A DNA stretch of 64,000 nt from CAWBJP01 sp963789165. GTDB taxonomy: Bacteria; Actinomycetota; Acidimicrobiia; IMCC26256; BP-133. The translations under genes and the position numbers were made by a program. Below the pieces are notes generated by a model. The model was not told the DNA's origin, did no database searches, and saw only the letters and a program-made list of their open reading frames with translations. This document shows positions 31,637-39,545 of this stretch, in pieces. The stretch covers positions 248,001 through 312,000 of the forward strand of contig CAWBJP010000010.1 in assembly GCA_963789165.1 (NCBI GenBank). The letters are read 5' to 3'. Numbering within the stretch: position 1 is the stretch's first letter; each line of letters starts with the position of its first letter.

Positions 31637-32835
31637 TGCTTCTCCCCTTGACTGTGGTCCCGGGGGACCGACAGCTCGATCTCGGTGCCTTCACCGAGGG
31701 CCGATCGCACCTCGGCCGAGCCGCCGTAGCGTCGCACGCGGCCCACCACCGAGTCGGCCAGGCCCCGGCGGTCGGGGGGCACGGCGGCGGGGTCGAACCC
31801 GGCTCCCCGGTCCCGCACGAACAGCGACACCCGCTCCGGCTCCACTTCCAGGTACACGTCCACGGTGTCCACGCCGGCGTGGGTGGCGGCGTTACGGGCC
31901 GCCTCCCGTCCCGCGGCCACCAGCGCCCGGGCGGCATCGTCGAGGGGGGCGTCCCCCACCAGCACGGCATCGAGGCGGACACCGTAACGGTCCTCGACAT
32001 CGGCCAGCTCCCGGCGCAGCAGGTCGGCCACCCCGTCGGGCTCGGCCAGCTCCCGGCGGCCGTACAGCCAGTCCCGCAACTCCCGCTCCTGGCGTCGGGC
32101 CAGGCTGCGCACCTCCTTGTCGTCGCTGGCCCGCTTCTGGATGAGGGCCAGGGTTTGCAGGACGCCGTCGTGGAGGTGGGTGGCCACATCCGCCCGTTCC
32201 TCGGACAGGATGCGCTGGCGGCGCTCGTCGGTCAGGTTGCGGGCCAGCCGGGCCAGGCCGGGCCCGAGCATGAGACCCATGCCAGCCACCACCACGGCGG
32301 CGCCCGCCACGCTCCGCCCGATGGTCCGGACATCCCCGACCGCGGCGAGCATGGCCACGCCGCCGACCAGGACCAGACTGACCCCGAAGGCCACCCGCAG
32401 GGGCCGCAACCGGCCGGTGGTGGCCGGTCCCCGATCTCCGCGGCCGCCCCACGCCACCACCGCGCCGGCGGCGGCCAGGAGAGCGGGGATGAGGATGGCG
32501 CGGGGCAGCCAGGAGGACACCTCGGCCAGGACGAGCACGGCGCCGACGACCACGGCCAGCCCCGCCAGCGCGTCGGGCGCCGAGTCGCCGGGCCGCCGCC
32601 AACTCCCGCCCTGGCCTGCGCCCGGAACGGCGGGCCCGTCCTGGGTGGGCAGAAAGGCCCAGGCAGCCAGGTAGCCGATGGCCACCGGCGGTCCGGCGGC
32701 CAGCGCCAACAACACGACGCCCACCCGCACAGCGCTGGGCGACAGCCCGAAGCCGGTGGCCAGGCCGGCGCACACGCCGCCGAGCCAACGGCCCTGCCGG
32801 CGGCGGGTGATATCCACGAGTCGGCGAGATTCCAC
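31633..32835 (-). CDS. PspC-domain sensor histidine kinase (LiaS/NarX-like)
   Basis: This is a 400-residue kinase. An N-terminal PspC domain (GRWLGGVCAGLATGFGLSPS, IGYLAAWAFLP) is followed by three or four membrane helices (about 85-200). The HisKA_3 box is ERADVATHLHDGVLQTLALI with the phosphorylated His. The HATPase region has AAGREAARNAATHAG (N box) and VRDRGAGFDPAAVPPDRRGL. It starts at GTG 32835 and diverges from a PspC/LiaF-like membrane gene across 131 bases. The set resembles LiaFSR-type envelope-stress sensing. Confidence 0.9.
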   Translation of the reverse strand: MESRRLVDITRRRQGRWLGGVCAGLATGFGLSPSAVRVGVVLLALAAGPPVAIGYLAAWAFLPTQDGPAVPGAGQGGSWRRPGDSAPDALAGLAVVVGAVLVLAEVSSWLPRAILIPALLAAAGAVVAWGGRGDRGPATTGRLRPLRVAFGVSLVLVGGVAMLAAVGDVRTIGRSVAGAAVVVAGMGLMLGPGLARLARNLTDERRQRILSEERADVATHLHDGVLQTLALIQKRASDDKEVRSLARRQERELRDWLYGRRELAEPDGVADLLRRELADVEDRYGVRLDAVLVGDAPLDDAARALVAAGREAARNAATHAGVDTVDVYLEVEPERVSLFVRDRGAGFDPAAVPPDRRGLADSVVGRVRRYGGSAEVRSALGEGTEIELSVPRDHSQGEKQ

Positions 32836-32966
32836 TACGGCGATGATCGCACCGGCGGGGAGCCTCGACCATCAGGAACCGCCCTGCCGGGGCCGGGGCC
32901 AGGGTCAGGGTTCCCTCAGGGTCATCCCCGATACCGCCCGGCGGGCGGAAGGCGCACGATGGCCCC

Positions 32967-34790
32967 ATGAGCACTGACGACACTCCTCCCAGCCCGTCCG
33001 GCGTCCCCGGGGACAGCCCCGACCCTGCCGTACACGGGGACACCCCCGACCCCGGGACGCCACCCTTCTCGGTGCAGGCGCCGCCGCCTCCTCCGCCCCC
33101 GCCACCCCCGCCGCCGAAAGGCCGGTCCCTCCGGCTGGTGCGGGCCCGCCACGACCGGAAGTTGGGGGGCGTGGCCGCCGGGCTGGCCAGAGCCGCCGAC
33201 CTCGACCCCACCCTCGTCCGCATGGGGCTGGCGGTGGGCGCCCTGACCGGGTGGGCCATCCTGGCCTACCTGGTGGCCTGGGTGGTGCTCCCCGAGGAGG
33301 ACGAGGCCGCCGGCCGGCCCCTCGAGGCGGCGCCGGAGGACACGGCCCGGCTTCTCCGCATCGCCCTGGCCGTCATCGCCGGACTCGGTGCCCTGCAGGT
33401 GGTCGGCATCGTGGCCGGCATCGCCTTCGCCGTCCTCGGCACCGTGGGGGCGCTGTTCAACCCCTTCATCGACCCGTTCGCCGGCGACTTCGGCGGCTTC
33501 AATCCTGATTTCCCCGTCCGGGGCACGTTCGGCCTGGCCCTGCTGATCGCCGGCGGCGTGTTCCTCCTCCGGCGTCGCCACAAGGATGTCCCCCCTCCCG
33601 GCACCCCCTACGGCGGACCCGGAGGCGGCGGCTTCCCTCCGCCGGGAAGCGGCCGCACTCCCCCGCCCCCGCCGCCCGGCGGGACCGGCGCTTCCGGCCC
33701 GCCGGCCCTGCCCGGTCCCCCCGGGGCGGTGGCCGGCGGCCGGAACTGGCGCACGGCCACCGAGTGGCTCCTGCTCGGGACCCGGGCCACCGGGTGGCTC
33801 TTCGCTCTCTGGTTCACCATGGCGGGCGCCCTGCTGACCGCCCTGTGGGCCCTGGACGCGGTCAAGCTCCGCTTTCCCTTCCTCATCGCCCTGACCACCC
33901 TGGGCGCCCTCGGCCTGATGGGCACCGTCCTGGTCCGCTCCCGGCGCCCGTGGATGCTGGCCGCGGCGTCGACCGCCCTGCTCGTCCCCGGCCTCCTCAT
34001 CCTCCTGCTCGGCAGCTGGAACGGAGTGGCGGGCTACCGGGTGGTAACGCCGATCTCCACGTCCGAGCTGCCCGCCGTCTACCGGCACGCCTTCGGGGAG
34101 TTGCGCCTCGATCTGTCCGAGCTGTCCCTGCCGGCCGGCACGACCGAGGTCAAGGTCGAGATGGGCGCGGGCGAGGCGAGCATCACCGTTCCCTGGAACG
34201 CCACGGTCGAAGCCGTGGCCCGGGTCGGGGCCGGCGAGTTCAACCTGCTGGGCCGCAGCCAGGCCGGCATGTCCCTGGAAGGAGGGGTGCGCTCCGACGG
34301 CGAACCCGGCGCCCCCACCCTCAAGGTCCTCAGCCGGGTCTCGGCTGGCCAGATCAAGGTGTTCCGCGCCTCGCCTCCCGTCACCAAGCTCGCGCTGGAA
34401 TCGGGCCAGGCCGTGTGGCTGCAGTGCAACGAGGAGCGCGACGGGCTCCGTTGCCTGGCCCCGGACGGCTACGCCACCCCGCCGCTGGAGTGCCTCGTGT
34501 CCGGCGAGCTGGCCACGGCGTGCCGCCCCCCGGGCCAACCCCTGGAGGAGGACGACTTCCCCGGCGACCGGACCGGCCTGCGTCGCTGCACCGTCCCCGC
34601 CGGCGGCGGGCTGGCCACCTGCACCGCGCCGTCCCAGCCGCCGCCCACCACCGAAGCCCCACCCGCGCCCACCCCGCCGGCGGAACCGGCCCCGCCGGCT
34701 GAGCCCACCCCGCCGCCATCCATGCCCCCCGGCACCTACGTGTGCGACTTCCCTGCCGGCGGTGGCCCCGCCTCCTGCCGCCCCGCCTGA
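32967..34790 (+). CDS. PspC-domain, LiaF-like membrane protein
   Basis: This is a 607-residue protein. A Pro-rich lead (residues 1-50) is followed by a PspC domain (KLGGVAAGLARAADLDPTLV, AYLVAWVVLPEED; about 60-110). Membrane helices lie near 125-155, 185-200 and 265-350. The C-terminal beta-rich domain (FGELRLDLSELSLPAGTTEV, VEMGAGEASITVPWNATVEA) resembles the LiaF/DUF2154 domain, and the end is Pro-rich. By analogy it would restrain or tune the divergent kinase. Residues 11-32 come from two palindromic repeat copies (GDSPDP, GDTPDPGTP). Confidence 0.83.
   Translation: MSTDDTPPSPSGVPGDSPDPAVHGDTPDPGTPPFSVQAPPPPPPPPPPPPKGRSLRLVRARHDRKLGGVAAGLARAADLDPTLVRMGLAVGALTGWAILAYLVAWVVLPEEDEAAGRPLEAAPEDTARLLRIALAVIAGLGALQVVGIVAGIAFAVLGTVGALFNPFIDPFAGDFGGFNPDFPVRGTFGLALLIAGGVFLLRRRHKDVPPPGTPYGGPGGGGFPPPGSGRTPPPPPPGGTGASGPPALPGPPGAVAGGRNWRTATEWLLLGTRATGWLFALWFTMAGALLTALWALDAVKLRFPFLIALTTLGALGLMGTVLVRSRRPWMLAAASTALLVPGLLILLLGSWNGVAGYRVVTPISTSELPAVYRHAFGELRLDLSELSLPAGTTEVKVEMGAGEASITVPWNATVEAVARVGAGEFNLLGRSQAGMSLEGGVRSDGEPGAPTLKVLSRVSAGQIKVFRASPPVTKLALESGQAVWLQCNEERDGLRCLAPDGYATPPLECLVSGELATACRPPGQPLEEDDFPGDRTGLRRCTVPAGGGLATCTAPSQPPPTTEAPPAPTPPAEPAPPAEPTPPPSMPPGTYVCDFPAGGGPASCRPA
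33005..33057 (-). repeat. GC-rich palindromic repeat, two copies in the LiaF-like gene 5' end
   Basis: A first diverged copy (CCCCGGGGACAGCCCCGAC at 33005) and a second (CACGGGGACACCCCCGAC at 33034, continuing to CCCGGGA) lie 29 bases apart, both in reverse orientation. Confidence 0.75.
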
Positions 34791-34835
34791 CCCCAGCCCC
34801 CTGCTCACGTTCCGAAGGCGCCGTTGCCCTTCCCC

Positions 34836-35993
34836 TCACCCCCGGTAGACGATCCGCCCTCCGACGACGGTGAGGCGGACGGTCCAGTCCTCGTCGATCA
34901 GCACCAGGTCGGCGTCAGCGCCCGCCGACAGGTGGCCTGTGGCGGCGAGGCCGAGGGCGTCGGCGGCGTTGGCCGAGGTGGCCCGCCACACGTCCTCCCA
35001 CGACCAGCCGGTCGCCGCCGCGAAGTGGCGCAGCGCCACGTCGAGGGTGAGGGCGCTGCCGGCCAGACGCCCGTCGTCCAGGCGCACCGCACCGCCGGCG
35101 TGATGGGCGGTCCGCCCGCCCAGGTCGACCGGGCCCTCGGGGAGACCGGCGGCCCGGGTGGCGTCGCTCACCAGGATCACGCCATCGGGTCCCTTGGCCC
35201 GGGCCAGGACGGCCATCCCCCCGGGGTGGACATGGATGCCGTCGGCGATCAGCTCGCAGCGCAGCTCAGGGAAGGCCAGGGCGGCGCCCACCGTGCCCGG
35301 GTCCCGATGGTCGAAGCCGGACATGGCGTTGAAGGTGTGCGTGACCTGGGTGACGCCGAGCCGCACGGCGGCGGCCATCTGCTCGTAACTGGCATCGGTG
35401 TGGCCGGCCGACACCACCACACCACGTTTCCGGCAGACGTCGATCACCCCGGCCGCCCCGTCGAGCTCGGGGGCGAGGGCCACCAGGCGAACCACGCCGG
35501 AATCCAGCAGCCGGCCGGCCTCGGCCACGTCCGGCGTGCGGATGGCGGCCGGGTCCTGGGCTCCGCAGCGCCCGGCGTTGATCCACGGGCCCTCCAGGTG
35601 GGCCCCGAGGATGGTGGCGCCGTCCTCCACCCGTCCCGTCACCGCCGCGACGGCCTTCAGCGCCGAGGCGAGATCGGCCTCGGAGGCCGACCAGGTGGTG
35701 GGGAGCAGGGCCGTCACCCCGTGGGCGGCGTGGAACCGGGCCATGTGCCGCAGGGCGTCGGGGTCGGCGTCCATGGCATCGGCGCCCGCGCCGCCGTGGA
35801 CGTGCACGTCGACGAAGCCGGGCAGCAAGCGGGCGCCGCCGGCATCCACCCGTTCAGCCCGTGGAGCCGTCCCACGCGGCGGCTCCCCGGGGCCCAGCAT
35901 CTCGATCCGGCCGCCGCGGGTCAGGAGCCAGCCCGGCTCCGACACGCCTCCCGGAGCGCACACCCTGGCGTCGGTGATGAGAAGGTCAGCCAC
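34836..35993 (-). CDS. nagA: N-acetylglucosamine-6-phosphate deacetylase
   Basis: This is a 385-residue amidohydrolase that removes acetyl from GlcNAc-6-phosphate in amino-sugar recycling. The metal site includes GFVDVHVHGGAGAD and the Glu in GAHLEGPWI. Further His ligands are in VVSAGHTDASYEQM and VTHTFNAMSGFDH, and the catalytic Asp is in LVSDATRAAG. It starts with GTG at 35993. No nagB or transporter gene is adjacent; it is a single gene between the LiaF-like gene and the MITE-like element. Confidence 0.92.
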   Translation of the reverse strand: MADLLITDARVCAPGGVSEPGWLLTRGGRIEMLGPGEPPRGTAPRAERVDAGGARLLPGFVDVHVHGGAGADAMDADPDALRHMARFHAAHGVTALLPTTWSASEADLASALKAVAAVTGRVEDGATILGAHLEGPWINAGRCGAQDPAAIRTPDVAEAGRLLDSGVVRLVALAPELDGAAGVIDVCRKRGVVVSAGHTDASYEQMAAAVRLGVTQVTHTFNAMSGFDHRDPGTVGAALAFPELRCELIADGIHVHPGGMAVLARAKGPDGVILVSDATRAAGLPEGPVDLGGRTAHHAGGAVRLDDGRLAGSALTLDVALRHFAAATGWSWEDVWRATSANAADALGLAATGHLSAGADADLVLIDEDWTVRLTVVGGRIVYRG

Positions 35994-36005
35994 CGACGAG
36001 GAACG

Positions 36006-36170
36006 CTAGTGGTGCGTCCGGTAAATGGCGGCGCGGTTGTGGCGAGTCCTGGGCGTCGCTGGCAAGGACGCACGACGAGGCGGAGCTTTTCCTCCGCCGA
36101 GGAGGAGGACGCCGCCAGCGGCGTTCAGGGCCGCCAGAACCGCCCGACCATTTGCCGGACGTACCACTAG
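36006..36170. mobile_element. MITE-like element with terminal inverted repeats and TA ends
   Basis: The 39 bases from 36006 and the reverse complement of the 39 bases ending at 36170 match at 33 positions (left end CTAGTGGTGCGTCCGGTAAA). Pairing continues inward (CCTGGGCGTCGCTGGC with its partner) to a central GGCGGAG/CTCCGCC hairpin, so the whole 165 bp can fold as one structure. TA is present at both ends (36007-36008 and 36168-36169), as in Tc1/mariner and IS630 targets. There is no transposase inside; it would need one in trans. It fills the gap between nagA and the small acidic protein gene. Confidence 0.75.
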
Positions 36171-36245
36171 TGGCGCCACCCATCGGTGGTGAGACCGCTT
36201 GCGAAATGGGTAAGGTCCGCGCGTCCAGGCTGGGAGGAGACCCGT

Positions 36246-36494
36246 ATGGCGGACAAGCCGGTCCCCGAAGCCGATGCGCAGGAGCGGGCGCTGGTCCTCT
36301 CCGAGTGGGAGGAGCCCGAGCTCCACGAGATCCCTCCCGACGTGCCCGAGGGCGACGCCCTCGAACAGGCCCGACCCCTGGCCGAGGTGCCCCCCGGCCC
36401 CGCGACTCTCGAGCTTCCGCCTGATGTGCCCGAAGCCGACGCGCTCGACCAGCAGCGCCCGGCGGACGTCGAGGACGACGACGACCGGCGCTGA
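36246..36494 (+). CDS. small acidic protein with a duplicated motif
   Basis: This is an 82-residue acidic protein with no predicted membrane part. A 15-residue motif occurs twice: PPDVPEGDALEQARP and PPDVPEADALDQQRP. The C-terminus is DVEDDDDRR. GGGAGGAG lies 9 bases upstream of the ATG. Similar short VPEADA-type proteins occur in other actinobacteria, without a known role. Its promoter is close to the MITE-like element, which ends 75 bases upstream. Confidence 0.75.
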   Translation: MADKPVPEADAQERALVLSEWEEPELHEIPPDVPEGDALEQARPLAEVPPGPATLELPPDVPEADALDQQRPADVEDDDDRR

Positions 36495-36590
36495 CCCCCG
36501 GGGGCCTCGGAGCGACACGCTGATCCGCACGGCGCGGCCATCGACGCGTTAGCCTCGAATCACAGGCATGTGATTCGACGGGAGGTGGCT

Positions 36591-36788
36591 GTGGCAAGCG
36601 AGGTGGGTGTGGCAACCAACGACGTCACGGTGCGCTTCGAGCCGTGCGAGACCTTCATGGTGGGGCCCGACCCGACGGCCGGTACCTGTTCGGAGTGTGG
36701 CTGGTTCGAGGAGGACCACTGGTTCGCGGAGCTGGAGCGGAGCCGCCGCCTCCCCGTGCGGGAGGTCGCCCTCACCGGCACGGCCTGA
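36591..36788 (+). CDS. small CxxC protein
   Basis: This is a 65-residue protein from GTG 36591 with GGGAGG just upstream. It contains TCSECGWFEEDHWFAELE; the CxxC pair plus His could bind zinc, perhaps with CETF upstream. It ends 24 bases before the fpg-like gene and may be co-transcribed with it. The function is unknown. Confidence 0.68.
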   Translation: MASEVGVATNDVTVRFEPCETFMVGPDPTAGTCSECGWFEEDHWFAELERSRRLPVREVALTGTA

Positions 36789-36812
36789 CGCAGCGCCTCC
36801 TAGGCTCGGGTC

Positions 36813-37646
36813 GTGCCCGAGCTGCCCGAGATCGCCGCCCTCGCCGAGCGTCTCTCCGGCCGGTTCCTCGGCGCCACCCTGACCGGCGTCACGCCGCTGC
36901 AGTTCTCCGCCCTCAAGACGGTGGTCCCCGGTCCGGAGTCCCTCGCCGGCCAGGCGGTGGTCTCGGTGGGGAACCGGGGCAAGTACCTGGTCTTCGACTT
37001 CGGCGGACCCCGGATCCTGATCCACCTCTCCCAGGGCGGACGGGTGGAGATCGAGGACCCGGCCAAGACGACCCGCCCGAAAGGCGCGGTGGTCCGCTTC
37101 GCCTTCGGGCCGGCCGGCGCCATGCTCATCAAGGAGTACGGGACGGAGCGCAAAGCCGGCTTCTGGGTGCTGGCCTCCGGGGATGATGGGCCCCTGACCG
37201 TGCTCGGCCCCGACATCACCTCCGCGGCGGGCGAGGCCCTGCTCACCGAAGGCGACGACCGGCGCCGGATCCACACCCTGCTCCGGGACCAGCGGACAGT
37301 CGCCGGTGTCGGGCGGGGCTACGCCGATGACATCCTCCACACCGCCCTGCTCTCGCCCTACGCCACGCTGGCCGGCCTCGGGACCGACGAGCGGGCCCGG
37401 CTGGTGGACGCCGTCCGCCAGGTCCTGGCCGACGGACTCGCCGCCGAGCGCCGCCGGACCGGCGGCCTGCCACCGAAGGTCGGCGACCACTGGATCGTCC
37501 ACGGCCGCGCCGGGACGCCGTGTCCCCGCTGCGGCGCCGACCTCCGGCGCATCTCCTACGAATCGCACGAGGTGACCTACTGCCCACCGTGCCAGACAGG
37601 CGGCAAAGTCCTCGCCGACCGCCGTCTCTCCAAGCTGGTCAAGTAG
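36813..37646 (+). CDS. Fpg/Nei-family DNA glycosylase
   Basis: This is a 277-residue base-excision repair enzyme. The N-terminal PELPEIAALAERLSG contains the catalytic Pro and Glu. The Lys in VGNRGKYLVFDFGG corresponds to the beta-elimination Lys. The H2TH region (RTVAGVGRGYADDILHTALL) is followed by a zinc finger (CPRCGADLRRISYESHEVTY, then CPPC). It removes oxidised bases and nicks the strand. It may be MutM or an Nei-like paralogue; I leave the symbol open. The start is GTG. Confidence 0.88.
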   Translation: MPELPEIAALAERLSGRFLGATLTGVTPLQFSALKTVVPGPESLAGQAVVSVGNRGKYLVFDFGGPRILIHLSQGGRVEIEDPAKTTRPKGAVVRFAFGPAGAMLIKEYGTERKAGFWVLASGDDGPLTVLGPDITSAAGEALLTEGDDRRRIHTLLRDQRTVAGVGRGYADDILHTALLSPYATLAGLGTDERARLVDAVRQVLADGLAAERRRTGGLPPKVGDHWIVHGRAGTPCPRCGADLRRISYESHEVTYCPPCQTGGKVLADRRLSKLVK

Positions 37647-37662
37647 GTCAGGTAACGGCCAG

Positions 37663-37732
37663 GCATGGGGCAGGGGCCCCATGCTCTGGAGGAGCCTGGG
37701 GTTGGGGCCCCAGGCGGGGCGGCGAAGCCGCC
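37663..37732. terminator. three consecutive hairpins between convergent genes
   Basis: Stems are GCATGGGG/CCCCATGC (37663-37684), CCTGGGG/CCCCAGG (37695-37714) and GGCGGC-GAA-GCCGCC (37718-37732). They separate the fpg-like gene from the convergent DUF3105 gene and probably stop transcription from both sides. Confidence 0.7.
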
Positions 37733-37736
37733 AGAA

Positions 37737-38432
37737 TCACGGTATGAAGCCCTTCTCCGGGCCCTTGTCGCGGTAGGCCCGGATGAACTCCTTCAGCGTG
37801 TCCTCCTCGAAGGACGTGCACAGCAGACGGCGGTGCCAGGCGGTGGCGGCCACCGCCACGTCCATCGAGGCCCGGGGGACGACCAGCGTCTCGTCGCTGA
37901 ACTCCTCGCCCAGCGCCTCGGCCTGGCTCGTGATCGTGGCGTCACCCGGCCGGTACCAGATGACCACGAAGCCGTGCTCCTGGGCGTGGACGAGCGGGCC
38001 GTCGGGGGGGACCTGGCCCTCCCGGTAGACGCCGGCGGCGGCCGCCTGGGGGGTGTGGTTCCCGCCCGCCGGAGGGTTCACCTTGTAGGCCGGAGGGTTC
38101 TCCACGTGCTCACTGCCCGAGTCGTTCTTCGTGTCGTAGCGGCAGTCGCCGGCCGTCAGCCGGGTCACGAGCTCGTCCTGGGCCTTGCTGTCCTTGGACC
38201 GCTGGGTCACCCAGACCCCCAGCAGGGCGACGAGCACCACGGCGACGGCGCCGATGATCACGTTGCGCCTGAGCGCCTCCTTCCGCCGCCGGGCCTCGGC
38301 CGCCTCCTGCCGGCGGCTCGTCGCGCTCACCCGCTCGGACTCCGCTTGATTGCCGGGCCGGCCGCCCGGAGGCACCGGGGCCTTGGGTTTCGACGCGGGC
38401 GGCTTGCGCCGCCCTCCCTGGCCTCCCGCCAT
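37737..38432 (-). CDS. DUF3105 membrane-anchored protein
   Basis: This is a 231-residue protein with a basic, Ala/Arg-rich cytoplasmic start (residues 1-55), one membrane helix (NVIIGAVAVVLVALLGVWVT) and an extracellular DUF3105 domain. The family marks are NPPAGGNHTPQAAAAGVY, then VHAQEHGFVVIWYRPGD and TAWHRRLLCTSF. The His residues in GGNH, VHAQEH and AWH could form a metal site. The function of the family is unknown. The start ATG follows GAGGCGGG. Confidence 0.85.
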   Translation of the reverse strand: MAGGQGGRRKPPASKPKAPVPPGGRPGNQAESERVSATSRRQEAAEARRRKEALRRNVIIGAVAVVLVALLGVWVTQRSKDSKAQDELVTRLTAGDCRYDTKNDSGSEHVENPPAYKVNPPAGGNHTPQAAAAGVYREGQVPPDGPLVHAQEHGFVVIWYRPGDATITSQAEALGEEFSDETLVVPRASMDVAVAATAWHRRLLCTSFEEDTLKEFIRAYRDKGPEKGFIP

Positions 38433-38473
38433 CCCGCCTCCTCAAGAGCCCGACCCAAAGACCCGTAACGTAC

Positions 38474-38513
38474 ACACAGCCGGGGACGCAGCGGGCGGCG
38501 TCCCCGGCTGTGT
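38474..38513. terminator. perfect 15-base-pair hairpin
   Basis: ACACAGCCGGGGACG and CGTCCCCGGCTGTGT are exact inverted repeats around a 10-base loop. The hairpin lies downstream of the minus-strand membrane gene at 38579 and upstream of the DUF3105 start, so it probably ends transcription of the former. Confidence 0.75.
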
Positions 38514-38578
38514 CGGTGTCGGCTCAAGCTCACCGGCGGGCGAAGACGGTGGCGAGCTCGACTACCTCCTTGGCAGGA

Positions 38579-39358
38579 TTACGAGGCGGGACTCCTCTCC
38601 TGGCTGCGGACGATGGTCTCCTGGCTTCGGAGTCTGGCGGCCGCGGTCCGGTCGGGCATTCCGGTTGCCGGGGGGCAAACCGCATCGTCGAGATCGACGA
38701 CGGGCGGAGCCTCCGTGAGGTTGGCCTCCCGATACCGGCGACGGGCCCGGGCCGCAAGGCTCTTCCGTTCCGCGGCCAGGGCGTATCCCTCGGGGCCCAC
38801 ACCGGGGTTGAGCGCCCGGGTCAGCAGCTTTGCGTGCCAGCGCTCACCGGCGGCCGCGCCCAGCAGGCACCCGGCCAGCATCCCTACCAGCGAGGCGATG
38901 CCGGCCACGGTTCCGATGTCGGCCCACTGGTCGGCCGTGGTGGGCACGCCGAGACGCTGGAGGCCGGCGATCACGTCGTCGGTGGCGCCCAGGGCTTCTA
39001 CGGCCGAGGCCGCCGCCACCGCCACCAGCACCCCGATGAGGAAGACCAGGACCCCGTGGGTGACGCCGGCCCGGCGGGCCATCCGGCCGGCGGTATAGGC
39101 GCCGAAGTACCAGGACACCAGCAGGACCACCCCGAGGACGATGCCCCCCAGCGTCCCCGTCCGGCGCAGGTCGGCGCCGGTGAGATCCACGTTGACGTCC
39201 AGAGCGCCGAGCACGGCGGCGGTCACGCCGGCCAGGATGGCGAAGGCGCCGTAGCCGACGAGGATGCCGGCCACCACGCTGGTGACCGAGATGCGGCCCC
39301 AACCCGCATCCGTGGCCAGCGCCAATCGATCCTGCCGATTCTCCACCACCGTCCGCAT
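38579..39358 (-). CDS. four-helix membrane protein (YrzE/TIGR04086-like)
   Basis: This is a 259-residue protein with four hydrophobic helices (about 27-50, 72-92, 100-120 and 155-175): VVAGILVGYGAFAILAGVTA, LGGIVLGVVLLVSWYFGAYT, GVLVFLIGVLVAVAAASAVE and GIASLVGMLAGCLLGAAAGE. A basic cytoplasmic tail follows (RARRRYREANLTEAPPVVDL). The pattern resembles TIGR04086-type proteins of unknown role. It diverges from ftsH with 187 bases between starts. Confidence 0.75.
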   Translation of the reverse strand: MRTVVENRQDRLALATDAGWGRISVTSVVAGILVGYGAFAILAGVTAAVLGALDVNVDLTGADLRRTGTLGGIVLGVVLLVSWYFGAYTAGRMARRAGVTHGVLVFLIGVLVAVAAASAVEALGATDDVIAGLQRLGVPTTADQWADIGTVAGIASLVGMLAGCLLGAAAGERWHAKLLTRALNPGVGPEGYALAAERKSLAARARRRYREANLTEAPPVVDLDDAVCPPATGMPDRTAAARLRSQETIVRSQERSPAS

Positions 39359-39545
39359 GACGCCTCCGCTCGTCGCCCGCAGCTCGAAATGTCCTGTCGC
39401 AGCAGGTATTCCCCCCGTTCGTCGCCACAAACCGAGCAGTCCCGGGAGATCCTCGCTGGACAAGGTGCGGGCCGGGGCAAATCTGTTTCCAAACTTTGGT
39501 GAAACCGGGCTCAAGACACCACGCCAGGGTGCCGAAGGAAGGGAC

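Noticed and set aside
36006..36530. Minus-strand open frame through the MITE-like element and the small acidic gene
   Set aside because: It runs through the palindromic element and is antisense to a gene with a good ribosome site. Its translation has no support.
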